Assembly (NCBI RefSeq): GCF_002443255.2
Contig: NW_019211455.1
Coordinates: 22,605,126-22,669,125, forward strand
Length of the DNA: 64,000 nucleotides
Direction: 5' to 3'
From: Varroa destructor
Taxonomy: Eukaryota; Arthropoda; Arachnida; Mesostigmata; Varroidae
Shown here: positions 1 to 12,135 of the stretch, piece by piece
Layout: each line of letters starts with the position of its first letter
How positions within the stretch are numbered: position 1 is the first letter of the stretch
Position numbers and translations under genes: made by a program
Notes under the pieces: model-generated
Database searches by the model: none
Seen by the model: only the letters and a program-made list of their open reading frames with translations
Told to the model about the DNA's origin: nothing

Positions 1-203
1 ATTTATAGAAAATTAACGAGTCCGATTACAGGCACATCAATACTTTGTAAATATCGTAAAATAACAAATAAAATACTTCGAATACCTTGTTCTTTTCCTA
101 TTATGTTTCTATGTAACGTATAAAGTAACTAAACGCTATACGTGGCTACCTGAAAATCCGTGAAATTTTAAATTTACCTCGTACAGATTCAACTTTTGCT
201 CAC

Positions 204-366
204 CGCGTACTGCTTTTGCACTACTAATAATACGAGCAAATCCGTTCCAACCAGTCGCTCTATTAGTGTGCGTGATCGGTTATAATGACGTAAGTCGTCT
301 TTTTGTTGTTTGCGTAGTCTGTGCCATTTGGCTTTAGGAGATGGCGGCACCGCCGACAGTAGCAAC
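204..366 (-). CDS. candidate internal exon, unrecognised product
   Basis: On the minus strand this segment starts after a pyrimidine-rich acceptor (TTATTACTGTGCAG, plus positions 367-380) and ends at a GTGAGC donor (plus positions 198-203). One frame is open throughout: one base completes a codon, then 54 codons follow. The translation contains PPSPKAKWHRLRKQQKDDLR and later TLIERLVGTDLLVLLVVQKQ, basic first and then hydrophobic. About a quarter of codons start with G. I do not recognise the protein. Entry phase is 2 and exit phase is 0. Arrangements of this quality are expected by chance in 64 kb, so the call is weak. Confidence 0.17.
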
Positions 367-3300
367 CTGCACAGTAATAACAATAATACCTTATTTGCTC
401 TTTACCCCTGTTTTCCCCGACCGTTAGCATATTGATCTTATTAGCATTAAACAACTCCCTTTCATTTGAGCCTGTCTTGTGGACGGTCCTACTTCTCGAA
501 CTAGTTCTGGCCAGCTTTACAAAGAGAAACAGCTCTATCTTGGCAATACGCATTTCCATTTAGATGGATTATTTCCACGCATAGTTTGGCGTGCTGATGG
601 CATACCCCGCTCGGGTATCGGGAACAAGGATGGTAGCGACCCCTGGGGGCGCGGGATGAAAATTGGTTGGATGTATTTCGGACGCAGCGCTTCTGCCTTC
701 CAGTCCTCAGTAAACAATTCATTTACCTGTTATTTACATGTGGACATTGTCCTTGCGACGCGCTCCAATAGACTAGAGGTTGCTTGGTCTGTCGGGGCAA
801 CCGGCACGATTTTGTTCAGTGTTTGTCTGGGTACCGCAGAACCTTGCGCCTCATAACTGCAAAGAGATTTCAGAGCGGATATGCAGAATGAACATATACT
901 TCTCCAGCGGATCTACTGAAATAATTTGCGGGAGAGAATATTTAATTTCCTTGACTACAAGTACGTTAAATCAAAGCCGTACATCAAACAATAGTTGAAT
1001 AACATCGTTCGATCTCGAAGAGGAGGAGACCTGTCTATTTTAAAATATGTTCCAAGTCATGGGAACCTTTTTTCTAAATAAATACTGATTAGGCTCTAGA
1101 GCTCACATAAGGATTATTTAAAAACATTGACACAAGTCAACACTATTACATAGAAGCACCGCACTGTCAGAAATGTAGGCTACGGCATCGAATCTGTGGG
1201 GAATGAGGATCTGCAGCCAATGAAGCTGCCCAAACCGTGCTTTTCTTTTCACCGCCTCACGGTAATGACAGAGTTAGCCGGCAGAAAATAGCTGCTGGGC
1301 TGCCGTTACAGCGGATGCAGCAGTCATGTTAAAAAATTGCATCCCCGCTATGTGGCCTATCCAGTAGCCGACGAATTGTGATGCTACCAGCGTGTTTGTT
1401 CATATACAAACAGGTCAATATATCTCAAACCCCGGCGATCGTAAGACTACCGGCAAAATTACGTTTTTCGCTAGGTGGGCCATGATGGAAACAGTTGTTA
1501 CAAATAGGTTGGGATTGGGCCTCAGACCGGTCCGCGTACCAACGTGCGTTGTACGACATTACCCAGCGTTAAAACACATGCAAATGTATGATCAATAGTA
1601 AATGAAAACGTGATAAATATGCTTTGGCATTTCTATTACCTATTTATTATTTGATTATTTCCTATTTCATTGCCTTCGCTGAGTGAAAGTAGGCCACGTA
1701 TACACTGTATATATCGAACTGTGTCAGGCAAAACGAAGACGTTGTACTTTAAATTGTTGTCGCCGTTATGGTGAAATAACATCGTGTGTGTCTACTAAAC
1801 TCAGGAACAGGTAAATTGGTTTGGGTTCAAAAATAAATATGGACACACCTCGTTTCGTCTTGCGGGTCAGCTGTCCGAAGCAATACTCAATTGTAACATC
1901 TCTACTTTTAAATTTGTTCTTTCAAAAAAAGAACTATTAAACAAGATTCATATACGAATAACTTTGCGTTAAGGCAATGTTTAATAAGCCTTCCTTTTCG
2001 GACAACACGAGAGCACAGCATATTTAACGTCCGCGGGCCTGGTCACGAGCGAAAGAAGTTTAATTTCTAATTGCCAGATGGCAGAAAGTGATCGGATGAG
2101 ATTCGTAAGCATTCTGATACCTACGTATATCCTGTCCTATGTAGTATCCTATAATATATGCTGAAGGAAGCAGCGCTGACTGGAAGTGTGCGAAAAGATT
2201 GCGCAGGACTGCAACCCAGCAAATGCGACGGTTACTAAAAAGGTACGCGTCAATACTCATCCTACTGCTACGAACTGCAGGGAATTATGGAAACGTCGTT
2301 TTATGCCAACAATGTCACCTGCCTTTGAAAGTGCCTGTTATCTCTAAGCGACCGATCCGTGTTACAAGGATGTAACAAACAGACAGGCACGGCGAATGCA
2401 AAAGTCCAAATGAACATAGAGCTCTCAATGCAGATCATGCCTCTAAATACGAATATATCACACCGTCGCAGAGAAACTGAACAGTTTTCTAGTGAAATAT
2501 GATTATACGCAGAAACTTCGGAAAACAAAAAACCTACATATAGCCATCGAAAAATCAAGGGACTCCGAGCAGGTCCAGGCTAGATGGATCGAAGGTGCTC
2601 TAGCGCCTTGCACTTCTAATTCCATTGTGCTGGAACCATTGAACGAAGTCAGTATTGTGCAAAATACATCTGGAGTTCTCATGCGAGCAGCTGCAAAACA
2701 GAACCAGACATTTCGTAGAAGTTGCTTCATGTTAGGCGATACATTCGGTCGTACCTTTAAAGTAGGCGAACGCATTGAAGGACGCAGGCCTTCTGCAGTC
2801 GGGATACGTTGCGGTTCAATAGGGAACAGGCTCACAATGCTAAACGTAAAAACGACATAACTACTTCATATACGAGACTACGTTTATTGTTTGTATCGAA
2901 TTCAAGCTTCCACACGTGGAAAAAGACATTAAGTAGCGTGTGAGAAGCGTCCTCTTGATTCATATCACAGTGAAATATATAGAGCATACAGGCCAAAATA
3001 TTTATTTTTGCAGTAACATTCACGCTAGTGTGCTTGATAAACACTTTGTAAATATGAAAGATTTCCAACGCAAGGGGCGTTTAGAAGATTACCAAATTTA
3101 AAAACATATTATCTTTGTTATTCAAATGTACACTTTGCAAAAATGCAACACAGACAAATATGTTTTATGAATTAATAACAACAATGTACCGCTACTATAC
3201 ATGTACATACGTATCGAGCCGTGTGGGTAACGTACATGTATGACAGTGAATGCTAAAAAAATATTGAACTTGTATCAACAACGAAATGTTTTGAGATAAT

Positions 3301-5063
3301 CTTATAATGAGAACTCCAGATATAGGGAACGTTCCTATTGGAGGTTGCGAAGTAGCTGTTTCCCATGGAGATATTCCCGATCAGATTGTGCTGTTTCAGC
3401 GTAGTCTAAACACATATGCTTGTATGTGTTGCGTGACGTATTATGAATTTTACTACTGCTGGGGGTCACGCTTTACCAGCAATTTAACTAAAATGGTCAA
3501 TACGTAACCGTCTGCAGCAGATACCTTAGTGTCAATTCTACAATATGTGATCTACAGAAACGATTTCCAGAAGCAATTTTCGAATTATCACCGTAAAATG
3601 AATATTTTTTAATTTTTAACTAAAGTGACAATTTTCGATACTCGTCGTGTATTCTGTTCGTCATCTACGAGTAGTACGATAAAGGCTAGATAACAAAGTC
3701 CCTTGCCAGTTTCAGCATTGTGAGCCTCATTCCCTTGCGCCTCGTCAGGAACCAATGGACCCCGCCGGAAGCCAATGCTGCCATTGCCACTATACGTAGA
3801 AGCGACTGTTCTTGCATATACACGTTGCTGTAGTACGTATACGAGTTTTGATACAACTTAGGTCTTTTGTTCGTCAAAGCCTAAGATAGTTGGTGCATAA
3901 ATTATGATATTTTGAAAATAAGCCTAGACAGGCACTCCTATGCCATTTAGTTGACAAGTTGATCTCTAACTGCGACAGCCATTCGGGTTTGTGCAGTATG
4001 GACCGTCACAAGCGAATCCGGCAGACTTTAAAATTGAATACTTTCTGAACTGGCAAAGCTAGAACGACGTTTTTCTCATGGGTTAGGGTTATTATTTACA
4101 CACCTGTCCTAGTACTTTAATGGTCAAGTTGTCCATCAACAATATTTCGCGCAGGCTTTAAATGCTGACGTTTTCAACTGCTCCCAACAGTTACTCGCTA
4201 GGCTTGTTGAAGCGAGCTTGTTTATTCTTTCTTCTGTTACGGATAACAACAGCTCATGACCGCTTCCGTCTCCAGATAATTCATAATAGCAATTTATAGA
4301 AATTTTATTTCTCATCACCAAGGGCGCTACTTCGTCGTCAGCACATGGGTTCGACTCGGAATAATCCCCCTGCCCCACCCACCCGTGATATTATCAACAC
4401 GTACACGTAAAATTCTATTTATTCAGGATAACAAATGGCGACTGAATAAATCCGAACGCTACACGGCAATATAATAAAATCTGCTTCACCTGTTCAATTG
4501 GGACAATTAATTGTACCAGCATTATAAAGGGACATATAATGAGGATGCATCTGTGAGGCTAGCAGACTACTTGGCCTTTAATATATTTTGAACGTCCATA
4601 GACGCGCTCATTCCTACTTCCGCGAAAATTCGTTGTTGCGCTGTCTGCAATGATTACTGTAGTATCTTCTCTTATTTACTATTAATTTCAATTGACCATT
4701 AATGATTCACAGATTATGGACTTTTCTTCAACATAACAAATATTATATCTGACATTGTTATGCACTAAGTAATTCTACTTCAACATTGATTTCCGTCGTA
4801 CACGTTAAAAACTTCCCTCCGTGTGTTCGTGTGGTAGAAAAATAAACCGATCGACCAATATAGTAATATTATAAGATTTTTCGAAAATCCATCTTGATTG
4901 GTAATGTAATCACAATATTGGCATATACTGTGCATGAAGCAGGCAATATGTCTAGTAGCTTTAGAACGCCAGCTTATTAAGTACGTCGATCAGCCTTCTT
5001 CGACTAGGCATTGTCTCAGTCGTATTCACTCGACAAATTCCTTTATGGAAGCTGCTTTTGTAG
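367..5063. other. unique AT-rich DNA, no supported gene
   Basis: I see only short frames open at chance length. The longest are two overlapping frames of about 110-120 codons on opposite strands at 2492-2860, with no recognisable motif and no clear codon bias. There is no RNA gene, long repeat or tandem array. AATAAA-like words are frequent, as expected at this composition, and were not called. Confidence 0.5.
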
Positions 5064-5153
5064 TGGTCTTCTTTGGAATATGGCTTGTCAACAACCAAAA
5101 ACAGCTTCAGGAAAGAAGCTCACCTACACGGACACGTACGGCACAGTAACGAA
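5064..5153 (+). CDS. candidate 90-nt internal exon, unrecognised product
   Basis: A pyrimidine-rich acceptor (GCTGCTTTTGTAG, ending at 5063) and a consensus donor (GAA followed by GTAAGTA at 5154) bound exactly 30 codons with no stop, in phase 0 at both ends. The peptide includes STTKNSFRKEAHLHGHVRHS and is rich in basic residues and histidine. No family is recognised. A different frame is open over the same stretch as part of a 71-codon ORF starting at 4934, so frame choice rests on the splice sites alone. Confidence 0.15.
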
Positions 5154-5508
5154 GTAAGTACGCGCTTCCAGTTTTCACACTTGTCCTCGCTTGCTCCCAA
5201 CGGTTTCTTCGACGCTTTAATCCCTTTCGCCTTGTTAATGCAAGTTGTAAGTTTCTCTTCCGTTTCATGTCATTCAACAAATGCTGAAGAAAATCTCAGA
5301 CTGGCTTAAGTCCTTCCACGCGGTCTATTTTGAAGCAATATTAACGTCCGGCCACATTTCATAATTCGAGAGCCGTTGATTCAACAGGCACACGAAGATC
5401 GCTGGTGAACATTCTATGTGTGCTCATCTCGGTTCGCTGTTAGTTCGCGTACTGGGTTCACCGGCTAACTGGGTGTCCTGCCGTCCGACACGGCTTATTC
5501 TCTAAGCA

Positions 5509-5703
5509 AGCCTAAGCTGGCCAAATCGTATATACGCTGGTGCATACAGCCAGTCGCTGAGTCGCAATGAGTCCTTGAAGGCCGTCGTCTTCAACACTCA
5601 TGAAGTGCGCCTGAAGAATAGACTCCTGAATTACTGGGAACCGGAGAATCGGCTGCTCTCGGCTATGGAAAATCATGTCGAATACTTCCCTCTACAGCAT
5701 TAA
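5509..5703. other. segment with coding-like bias open on both strands
   Basis: On the plus strand a frame opens just after TCTCTAAG at 5507 and runs about 64 codons to a TAA at about 5701. It includes HEVRLKNRLLNYWEPENRLL. On the minus strand an equally long frame is open with about 30% G-first codons. Because purine-N-pyrimidine bias is self-complementary, the strand cannot be decided. On the plus strand it could be a terminal exon, with AATAAA words near 6070-6085 downstream. No homology is recognised. Confidence 0.15.
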
Positions 5704-6220
5704 CAACCACATTTTCCTGGGGATGAAGAAGGACGCTTGAGTGTACTGCTACTCAAGGGGTACCTCGTGCCATTCGCTGTTTATAAGACGTTAGGCCGCC
5801 CCATCATTTGATACGTCCGCCGCTTTCTATCACTCTTTGCGTTGCCTTCGTCTACTTGGATGTCATGCCTATTTGTAATCATACCGAACACTACTGGATT
5901 CGCTTGCCAAAGCCTACGTCTCGTGAACAAAAACAGACCAGCCGAAGGGGATTAGACAAACTTCCTTACAGTGGCCTCTCGTCGAGAAACAATATGTGCA
6001 ATTAAAGATTTGTGCTAAGAACTATCAACAAGGGCATCGAAGTTAATGATAGGAATCATTTGGAGTTGAATAAATGGGGTAAATAAAGATATGTATAAGT
6101 CAACTTTGACCGGGAACGAGTCAGTCGAATAAATGAGCGGTTGTTAATATATTCAAATAGGTTCCGAGCCATAGAAGTTCAGATAGTGTGGTAGCATTCT
6201 GACATATTTGACTCAGGTAG

Positions 6221-6275
6221 ACAAATTGTAGTAAACAGTCTGATCCAAACAGTCAGACTGTTTACTACAATTTGT
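6221..6275. repeat. perfect inverted repeat, 23-bp arms, 9-nt loop
   Basis: The left arm (6221-6243, starting ACAAATTGTAGTAAACAG) is the exact reverse complement of the right arm (6253-6275). The loop is TCCAAACAG at 6244-6252. A perfect 23-bp stem is very unlikely by chance in 64 kb. No target-site duplication is evident at the borders. It could be a miniature fold-back element or joined terminal repeats of a transposon. The perfect pairing is unlike a typical microRNA precursor. The minus-strand ORF 6213-6638 ends inside this hairpin, which is one reason not to trust that ORF. Confidence 0.9.
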
Positions 6276-6639
6276 ACCCTGGTATCTTCGTTTCCCTAAA
6301 AGCAGACATACACAGAACAGATTTGATCTTTCGTCATTCGAGACTGACTTATAGACGTCGTCTTGTTTTCGTTGTAAACATATTTTATCGAAATTGAATA
6401 AACCGCCGCCTACATTTACCAAAGCGAACATGCACGAATATGCTAATGACTCGTAATTTCGTGATGTACACAATTGTGTGCGATGTACATAGGGTATGAC
6501 TTTAAGGCTCCAAATCCAAGGACTGCCAGTCGTTCGGTTTGAAGACAAACGAAGAGGCTCGTTCCTTCCAGTGTCTGGGACGGGTTTACGGACATTGCGG
6601 GTTTGCTCGAAATCTACAGATTGACTCCATTTCTTCACT

Positions 6640-8017
6640 AGAGGACATTAGCAAGTATCGAGAAAGACCAAACTGCCAAGACACCGGCCACATCCGCCAT
6701 AGAACTTGCATCTTAAATATATTAAATATCTGTCAAGATAATTATGCCATAAGTTTGATCCACGTCCCGTCCACACGATATATTAGGATCTAAATCGTAG
6801 ACGTAATTTGGTATTTCAATCGGCAATAGAATTGTTTAGCTAATTCGCGTGTATTACCTCGACCAACATTTTCTGCAGACTTCGCTTATTTACATTCTCA
6901 TAAATGACCTCCAAACTGAGGAAAAACTATGCCTTGGGGAAATCAGTATAGATGGCTTCTGTACAGTCTGACCCCTGTATGATCTAGAGCAAGCAATTAA
7001 GACCTCCTAACGTAATATCACGCTTGAAAATTAATTGTGAGGCCTCTGTAATTATTTTAGGATCGTAAGTTAAGCTACGTCAAATAAATTATTGTTTAAT
7101 AGGATATCTGTAGTTTGGTTTAAGTCAGTCTTTGAAAAAATAAACAGTTACGAAATGTCCTTGTAAAGTTAGTCGCTATGCGATAGTACGTTCCGTAAAG
7201 ATCCCGTGGAACGGACAAGATGATCCTCCATTAGTTTTGATGATAGATAACTTTCTTTTTGTATAGTGGCTGTGTTCATAACTACGTTCCTGATCAACGC
7301 TGTATAATCGCTTAGAAAATTAGACACTTTGTAGAGGAATCCATTTCATTTGCCTCTTCGGCTGCTATTTTAGCGCCATGTTCACCAGTCCAGATAAATT
7401 CAAGCCTGTGACCTGTAGACATACGCCAATATATAAAAATGCAAGCTTTCCTTCTGTACTTTGCTTTTTCCCACGGTAATCCTTTTTATCGCTACAGATT
7501 CAAGCATGCAGCATCGAGTGGCCACTGGCCATCGAAAGGGGGCCACGAATGCGTTATTCATTAATTAAGCTAACCACAGGGACGCGTTAGCCTGCCAACA
7601 GGCCCCATAAAGGTCACAGCGAACGTGTTCAAACACCCTAACTACATGAATGGAATACGCGCGTCCTGTGTTGTCACAGCTAGCTTTCAGGTGCATCCAA
7701 TTGCAATGTCTAAAATATAACTGGAAGTACATTGCATTCAACATACTAACCACTACATGACTATTTAACTCTCTCTAGAGTTGATCTGTATCTGGACGGT
7801 GGTGATGATTAATATAATTATTGTAGATTTATCCAAATGTTCTTTCCAAACTTATGTGCATAGGCATAAATATAATCCTAAGCACCAGAATTAGCCAAAA
7901 CTCTGTCCTATTCAAAACATTTAAAATAGAGCGAGTGTATGGTAACAAAGTTACTGACTTCTCTTTTTTCTTTATAGGACTTATATACACAAACAATTAA
8001 AAAAAATTACCACTTAC
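6640..8017. other. unique AT-rich DNA, nothing supported
   Basis: Frames here are short and show no motif, repeat array or RNA gene. Confidence 0.4.
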
Positions 8018-8208
8018 GACCGGTACGCCTTTACAAAAATACACCTTTGCTTCATGCTCGGTTTCGAAATTAAAACTTTTTCGGAAGGGGTAAAGACGAG
8101 CCCCAAGATGAAAAAAATCTTTATCCGAAATCAACGCTCCACGCCATCGCCAGTTTTTATGTAGTTTCTGCCAAATCCAACAAATACTTCTACGAGGCAA
8201 ACCTGACC
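8018..8208 (-). CDS. candidate internal exon, unrecognised product
   Basis: On the minus strand an acceptor AAACTCTGTTTAG (plus positions 8209-8221) and a consensus donor GTAAGT (plus 8012-8017) bound 191 nt. One frame is open over 63 codons after two bases that complete a split codon. The peptide includes RRSICWIWQKLHKNWRWRGA and ends near AKVYFCKGVPVV. A second frame has very strong G-first bias for the first 25 codons (VCLVEVFVGFGRNYIKTGDG) but then meets a stop, so frame choice is uncertain. Entry phase 1 matches the exit phase of the candidate at 24294-24364. No family is recognised. Confidence 0.18.
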
Positions 8209-8347
8209 CTAAACAGAGTTTAGATTTAGAAGACTTTACATTTTTTTAAATTAGAAATTCAACGATCGTTTTTAAAGTAGAATATCAAGCGCTAATAGAC
8301 CTTCCAGATAAGTTCCAAACATTAGTCTTTTGGAGATTTTCTGCGTG

Positions 8348-8362
8348 TTTTTTTTTTTTTTT
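8348..8362. repeat. T15 homopolymer
   Basis: A run of 15 T. It may be a reverse-oriented poly(A) tail of an old retroposed sequence, but no SINE or LINE body is recognised beside it. Confidence 0.85.
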
Positions 8363-11300
8363 CATTTTCAGCCCAGTTTTGATCCTGCATCAGTTTTGGG
8401 TCCTTTTCTCGTATCTCTGAAACTTTCAGCTAATTCTCAGCCCAAGATTCACCCAATTGGACTTTTTGCTTGACGTAGCGTGACACTAGCGAATTTACAC
8501 TTACAGATACTCGTACGAATACTACCAAAGTGTTGTCGTAAATTAAAGAAAAACTATTTTAAAAATTGCTAGTGAGTGATTTAGGAATCGAATTGAAGAA
8601 ATTATGGTCGTATTGAACACACAGGAATGGTACATGCAGACCGATTCGTTGAAGCATCTGTTTTTGTTTATAGGGACCTTGGAAACAACTAGAAAGAGAA
8701 ATTCCAGATTTCACTTATATGTACGTATGTTGTTACAGCTGTATATCAATGTATACATGTACGTGCAACATACAACCACAGTAAAGCAACTGTTGCATAT
8801 AAACAATTGCTGTATATCGTACAATTGAAATCATTCAGTTTACATGGGGCGAAAGCAACGTCAGACCCAGATAGCATATCGCTGAGCACAATAGCAGTCG
8901 TATTATAATCATATAGTACGGCAGTGACGCTCGCCTCCTTACAAAAAGCCGAGAATTATTACGAAGTACTTGTAGCATGTTAGAGTGGCACTTTGAATCA
9001 CTCTCAAAACAGCGGTCACGTCTAGGATATCACAGCCTTCATGCTCATTGAACTCCACAAAGGGGGTAGAAATGTACTTGTCAACACTGCTGCTTAGCCT
9101 GTAGTACAAACGTACTATTCGTCACTGTTGCACATGTATCCTGAGCTAAAAAACAACTTTATGTTGACTGCCAACAGTCGATATAGCTCCGTGTTGTGAC
9201 GCGCACTTTCCAAATACCTGGTAATAATGGTGATATGGACAGAGCCTTTTGCTACTTCTATCCACATCCCCTTTGTCCTTTTTACTACCCCCCGTGCTTT
9301 ATCCGTTTATTACCAATGTTCAATAAATGTATGGGGACGCATGATGTTTATACATTGCTCGACGGCGACTCGTGGTCACTGAATAATGGGCCTCTGCGTT
9401 CTCCCAATGTTATTTGCCCACTTATGTTGCTAGCTCTAGTAGTTAGCTGTAACAGCGAAAGAGGTGACGTCAAAAATTGTGGTAATGCTAGGACACACAA
9501 CTGTCGCTGGCGGAAGTGGGGCAAACCGATGTTTAGCTAGTCAAAAGACTGCCCTAACACTGATTGATGGTCAAGCGTTATATAGCTGCATTTATATAAA
9601 GCATTTAATAATGCGAAATTTTCATTGACTACATCAAAACTTACATTCATGAGTGTTGCGGCCAGCACCTCGCACCCCATACATCGCTGGTGCCGACTGA
9701 GCAAGCGGATACGGGTAATCAGCAATGGATCAGTGAGTAAACGACGAGAAAGACAAACTAACAACAATATTAAATTATTATTTATATTATATTAAATTCT
9801 AATAAAGTTGCGCTTCCTTGGTTAACGAATATGTCTAATGACCATATCTGATTGATTATTTGATGTAAATGCCACAGTCGTGCACTATAGTTCAATGCGA
9901 TAAGGGTTAAGAACGCCCGTGCAGTTGACTTCGATGGTTCCGGTGGGCCTACGTTTGTTTTTGTAGACAGCCAGATATTCTAGTCCCAATATTATAATCG
10001 TATCAACATTCGCCTGGTAGCCAATTGCTTTAATTGTATTACAGATAAAATGTGCAATGAGCTTTCTGATCCCGATTCGACATCTTCGAGGGTCTAAAGG
10101 TTGATAATTGGCGTTGTGTACCAGCGTATGAACGTATCTATCTGTAAAATACGCGTATGCAATAATCTCAGATCAATGTTTGGGTCGCAAACCCAATGGC
10201 TGGGTTTGCGAACAATGTTCTTTTGGAATATGATTTTATCTGGGTACAGTCGCTGATTTCCGAAGCTTTTTAAAAGATTTTCAATTTAGTGTTAATGGAA
10301 AAACGTAGCATGTGTTCTACTTATTCTCAAATATAAAACTGATGTTTTTCTTTAACTAAGATCAGTTTTTTTTAGCATCAAAACGGACAGCGACAAAAGT
10401 GCCTTTTATGTTATTCTATGAATAACATACAGACGCGCCGACCTCGTATTACCGTGCGGACCGTTAGAGTCCGAATAATTTACAATAAGTTGAAATAAAG
10501 AATTATTAAGGTCGATATCTGTAACATAATAGCGGGTTTATGCGGCGGAGTTTTTCGAAAAATTGCAGTGGGATGGCTGTGAAAATGTGGGCCAGCAATC
10601 AAGGTATACCCTGTGTCTACTACTACTACTAGAATTACTATTAGAACAGGTTAATAGTGACAGTTAAAACGATACGGTTATGATTGGACTCATTTTGGTA
10701 TAATCACAAGAAGATATTGAAATAGGCGAAACGCCATAACTACAACTATACAAGCTTACATAAGCTACTACCTACTATAGCTAGTTGTGCTATCAGCGAC
10801 CAGGATCAGCTAAAATAACGGCGAAATAATTCGTGACGGATCTCCTCAAATCAACTTTTCATACATCAAAAGGAGTGGAGGGATGAACTCTCATTTCAGT
10901 TGCCCTTTTTGAGATATAAATGCAGTTGGCCTATCGCATTTGGCGGAAATCGCTGGTTCAAGCCCCGTCATCGATATATACAAGAATGCCAAAGGAAAGA
11001 GGGGTGTATTATAAATTTGTCCTCGGCTGAAAAAACCTCGACTAGGGGCTGACACTGGCCAAGGTAAATATTTGACGGTGTCGCATGTGCGCCAGTCACG
11101 CTGCTATCCGGCCCTGTGGCGAAGTAGCACTTTTGCAACATTGAAGAGGTGTAGGGTTGTTGCACCCCAGACGCCTGTAGAACGGCTCGTGCGAGATTAG
11201 CTAACGCGTCCTTGCGTTGAGATAAGTCGGTCAAATACTAGATCTGGCCTAGTAACACGTTATTGGGGCGATAGCACAACGCAGATAGCAACGTCAGCGA

Positions 11301-11758
11301 TGGCAAGTATCTGAAAGTGACCCGCAAAGTAACTTTAGGTCGTCGTATTAACCGTAGAGTAAAGACGCTAATATCGAGTGTAGTTTATCGGGCAATGGAA
11401 GCTTCTCGTCTCATTACCTTTTAGTTTATCGTGAGGTCAGGGACGCTAGAAGGCACTCATACTGTTTAGGCACTTGCTGTCAACGAAAGCGACGATCGCA
11501 CAAATGAAAAAGCTCTTAAGAACGCCTAAGTTGTGTAGCAAATGTGTGCCTCAGGAAACGGCTGTTGGCCATCGTCTAATAGAAACAAAGCAATAGAAGT
11601 ACAATAAACGGCAACTGCTACTAGCCTTGGATAAATATCGTCTTTAGTTAACTATCTTTGGCGTGGTCGTAGTTTGTTTCAAACGAGCTAGTAAAGTAGC
11701 TGCAACCACGTGTCGTCGAAAAGAATTCGCTTGTGAATTTGTTTCGTTCTCGAAGATT
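8363..11758. other. unique DNA, no supported gene
   Basis: Only chance-length frames are present, the longest about 114 codons at 9196-9540 on the plus strand. A short hairpin lies at 10185-10211. A single B-box-like GGTTCAAGCCCC at about 10957-10968 has no A-box partner and was not called as a tRNA. Confidence 0.4.
10185..10211. repeat. short hairpin, 11-bp arms
   Basis: TCGCAAACCCA (10185-10195) pairs perfectly with TGGGTTTGCGA (10201-10211) around the 5-nt loop ATGGC. The GC content of the stem is above the local background. No T-run follows that would suggest a Pol III terminator. Function is unknown. Confidence 0.75.
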
Positions 11759-12135
11759 TTACGCGATGTCGCCATTCCAGATTATATCACTTTGTTTTGG
11801 CCGCCATAGCTCTACGAGACTTTCTAAACTCTCTGCATCAATCATATGGGAAAGGTACGCTATCTCAGCGAACAGACCTACGCGGGTCGGAAAGCGAAAG
11901 AAGTGTCCACACGGTCCTACTTGAGCAAGAGCCCACAGAAAGATCACGGAGATTCCATTCTCCTCGACTTTGTCGCTAGTCGTCGGGCTGTCCGCCCGTC
12001 GGCAGGCTCATACAGATCCAGGCGGAACCGAGCAATTGGTATCGGAAGAGGCGCGAGTTGGCATCGGCCTCGGGGCAGAGATTGAAGCACCCAGCTGAAA
12101 AGGACGGATAGGAAAGCTCCACACTTCCGCCCCAT
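11759..12135. other. GC-richer island with long open frames on both strands
   Basis: GC rises above the surroundings. The plus strand is open from about 11846 to 12085 (80 codons, 32% G-first, ending in an RG-rich tail). The minus strand is open for about 84 codons down to 11759, including AEIAYLSHMIDAESLESLVE, also with about a third G-first codons. The two frames are in the mutually antisense register where codon bias mirrors itself, so the coding strand cannot be decided. A plus acceptor-like CTATCTCAG lies near 11870. No homology is recognised. It may be an exon or simply a GC-rich patch. Confidence 0.2.

Noticed and set aside
2492..2860. Overlapping 110-122 codon ORFs on opposite strands
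   Set aside because: No motif, no splice support, and length within the random range. Neither strand could be preferred.
6213..6638. 141-codon minus-strand ORF, the longest in the window
   Set aside because: Its length is expected by chance, it has no recognised domain, and its 3' end runs through the 6221-6275 hairpin.
10945..10975. Possible tRNA gene from GGTTCAAGCCCC
   Set aside because: No A box or D arm at the right spacing, and the T stem does not pair.
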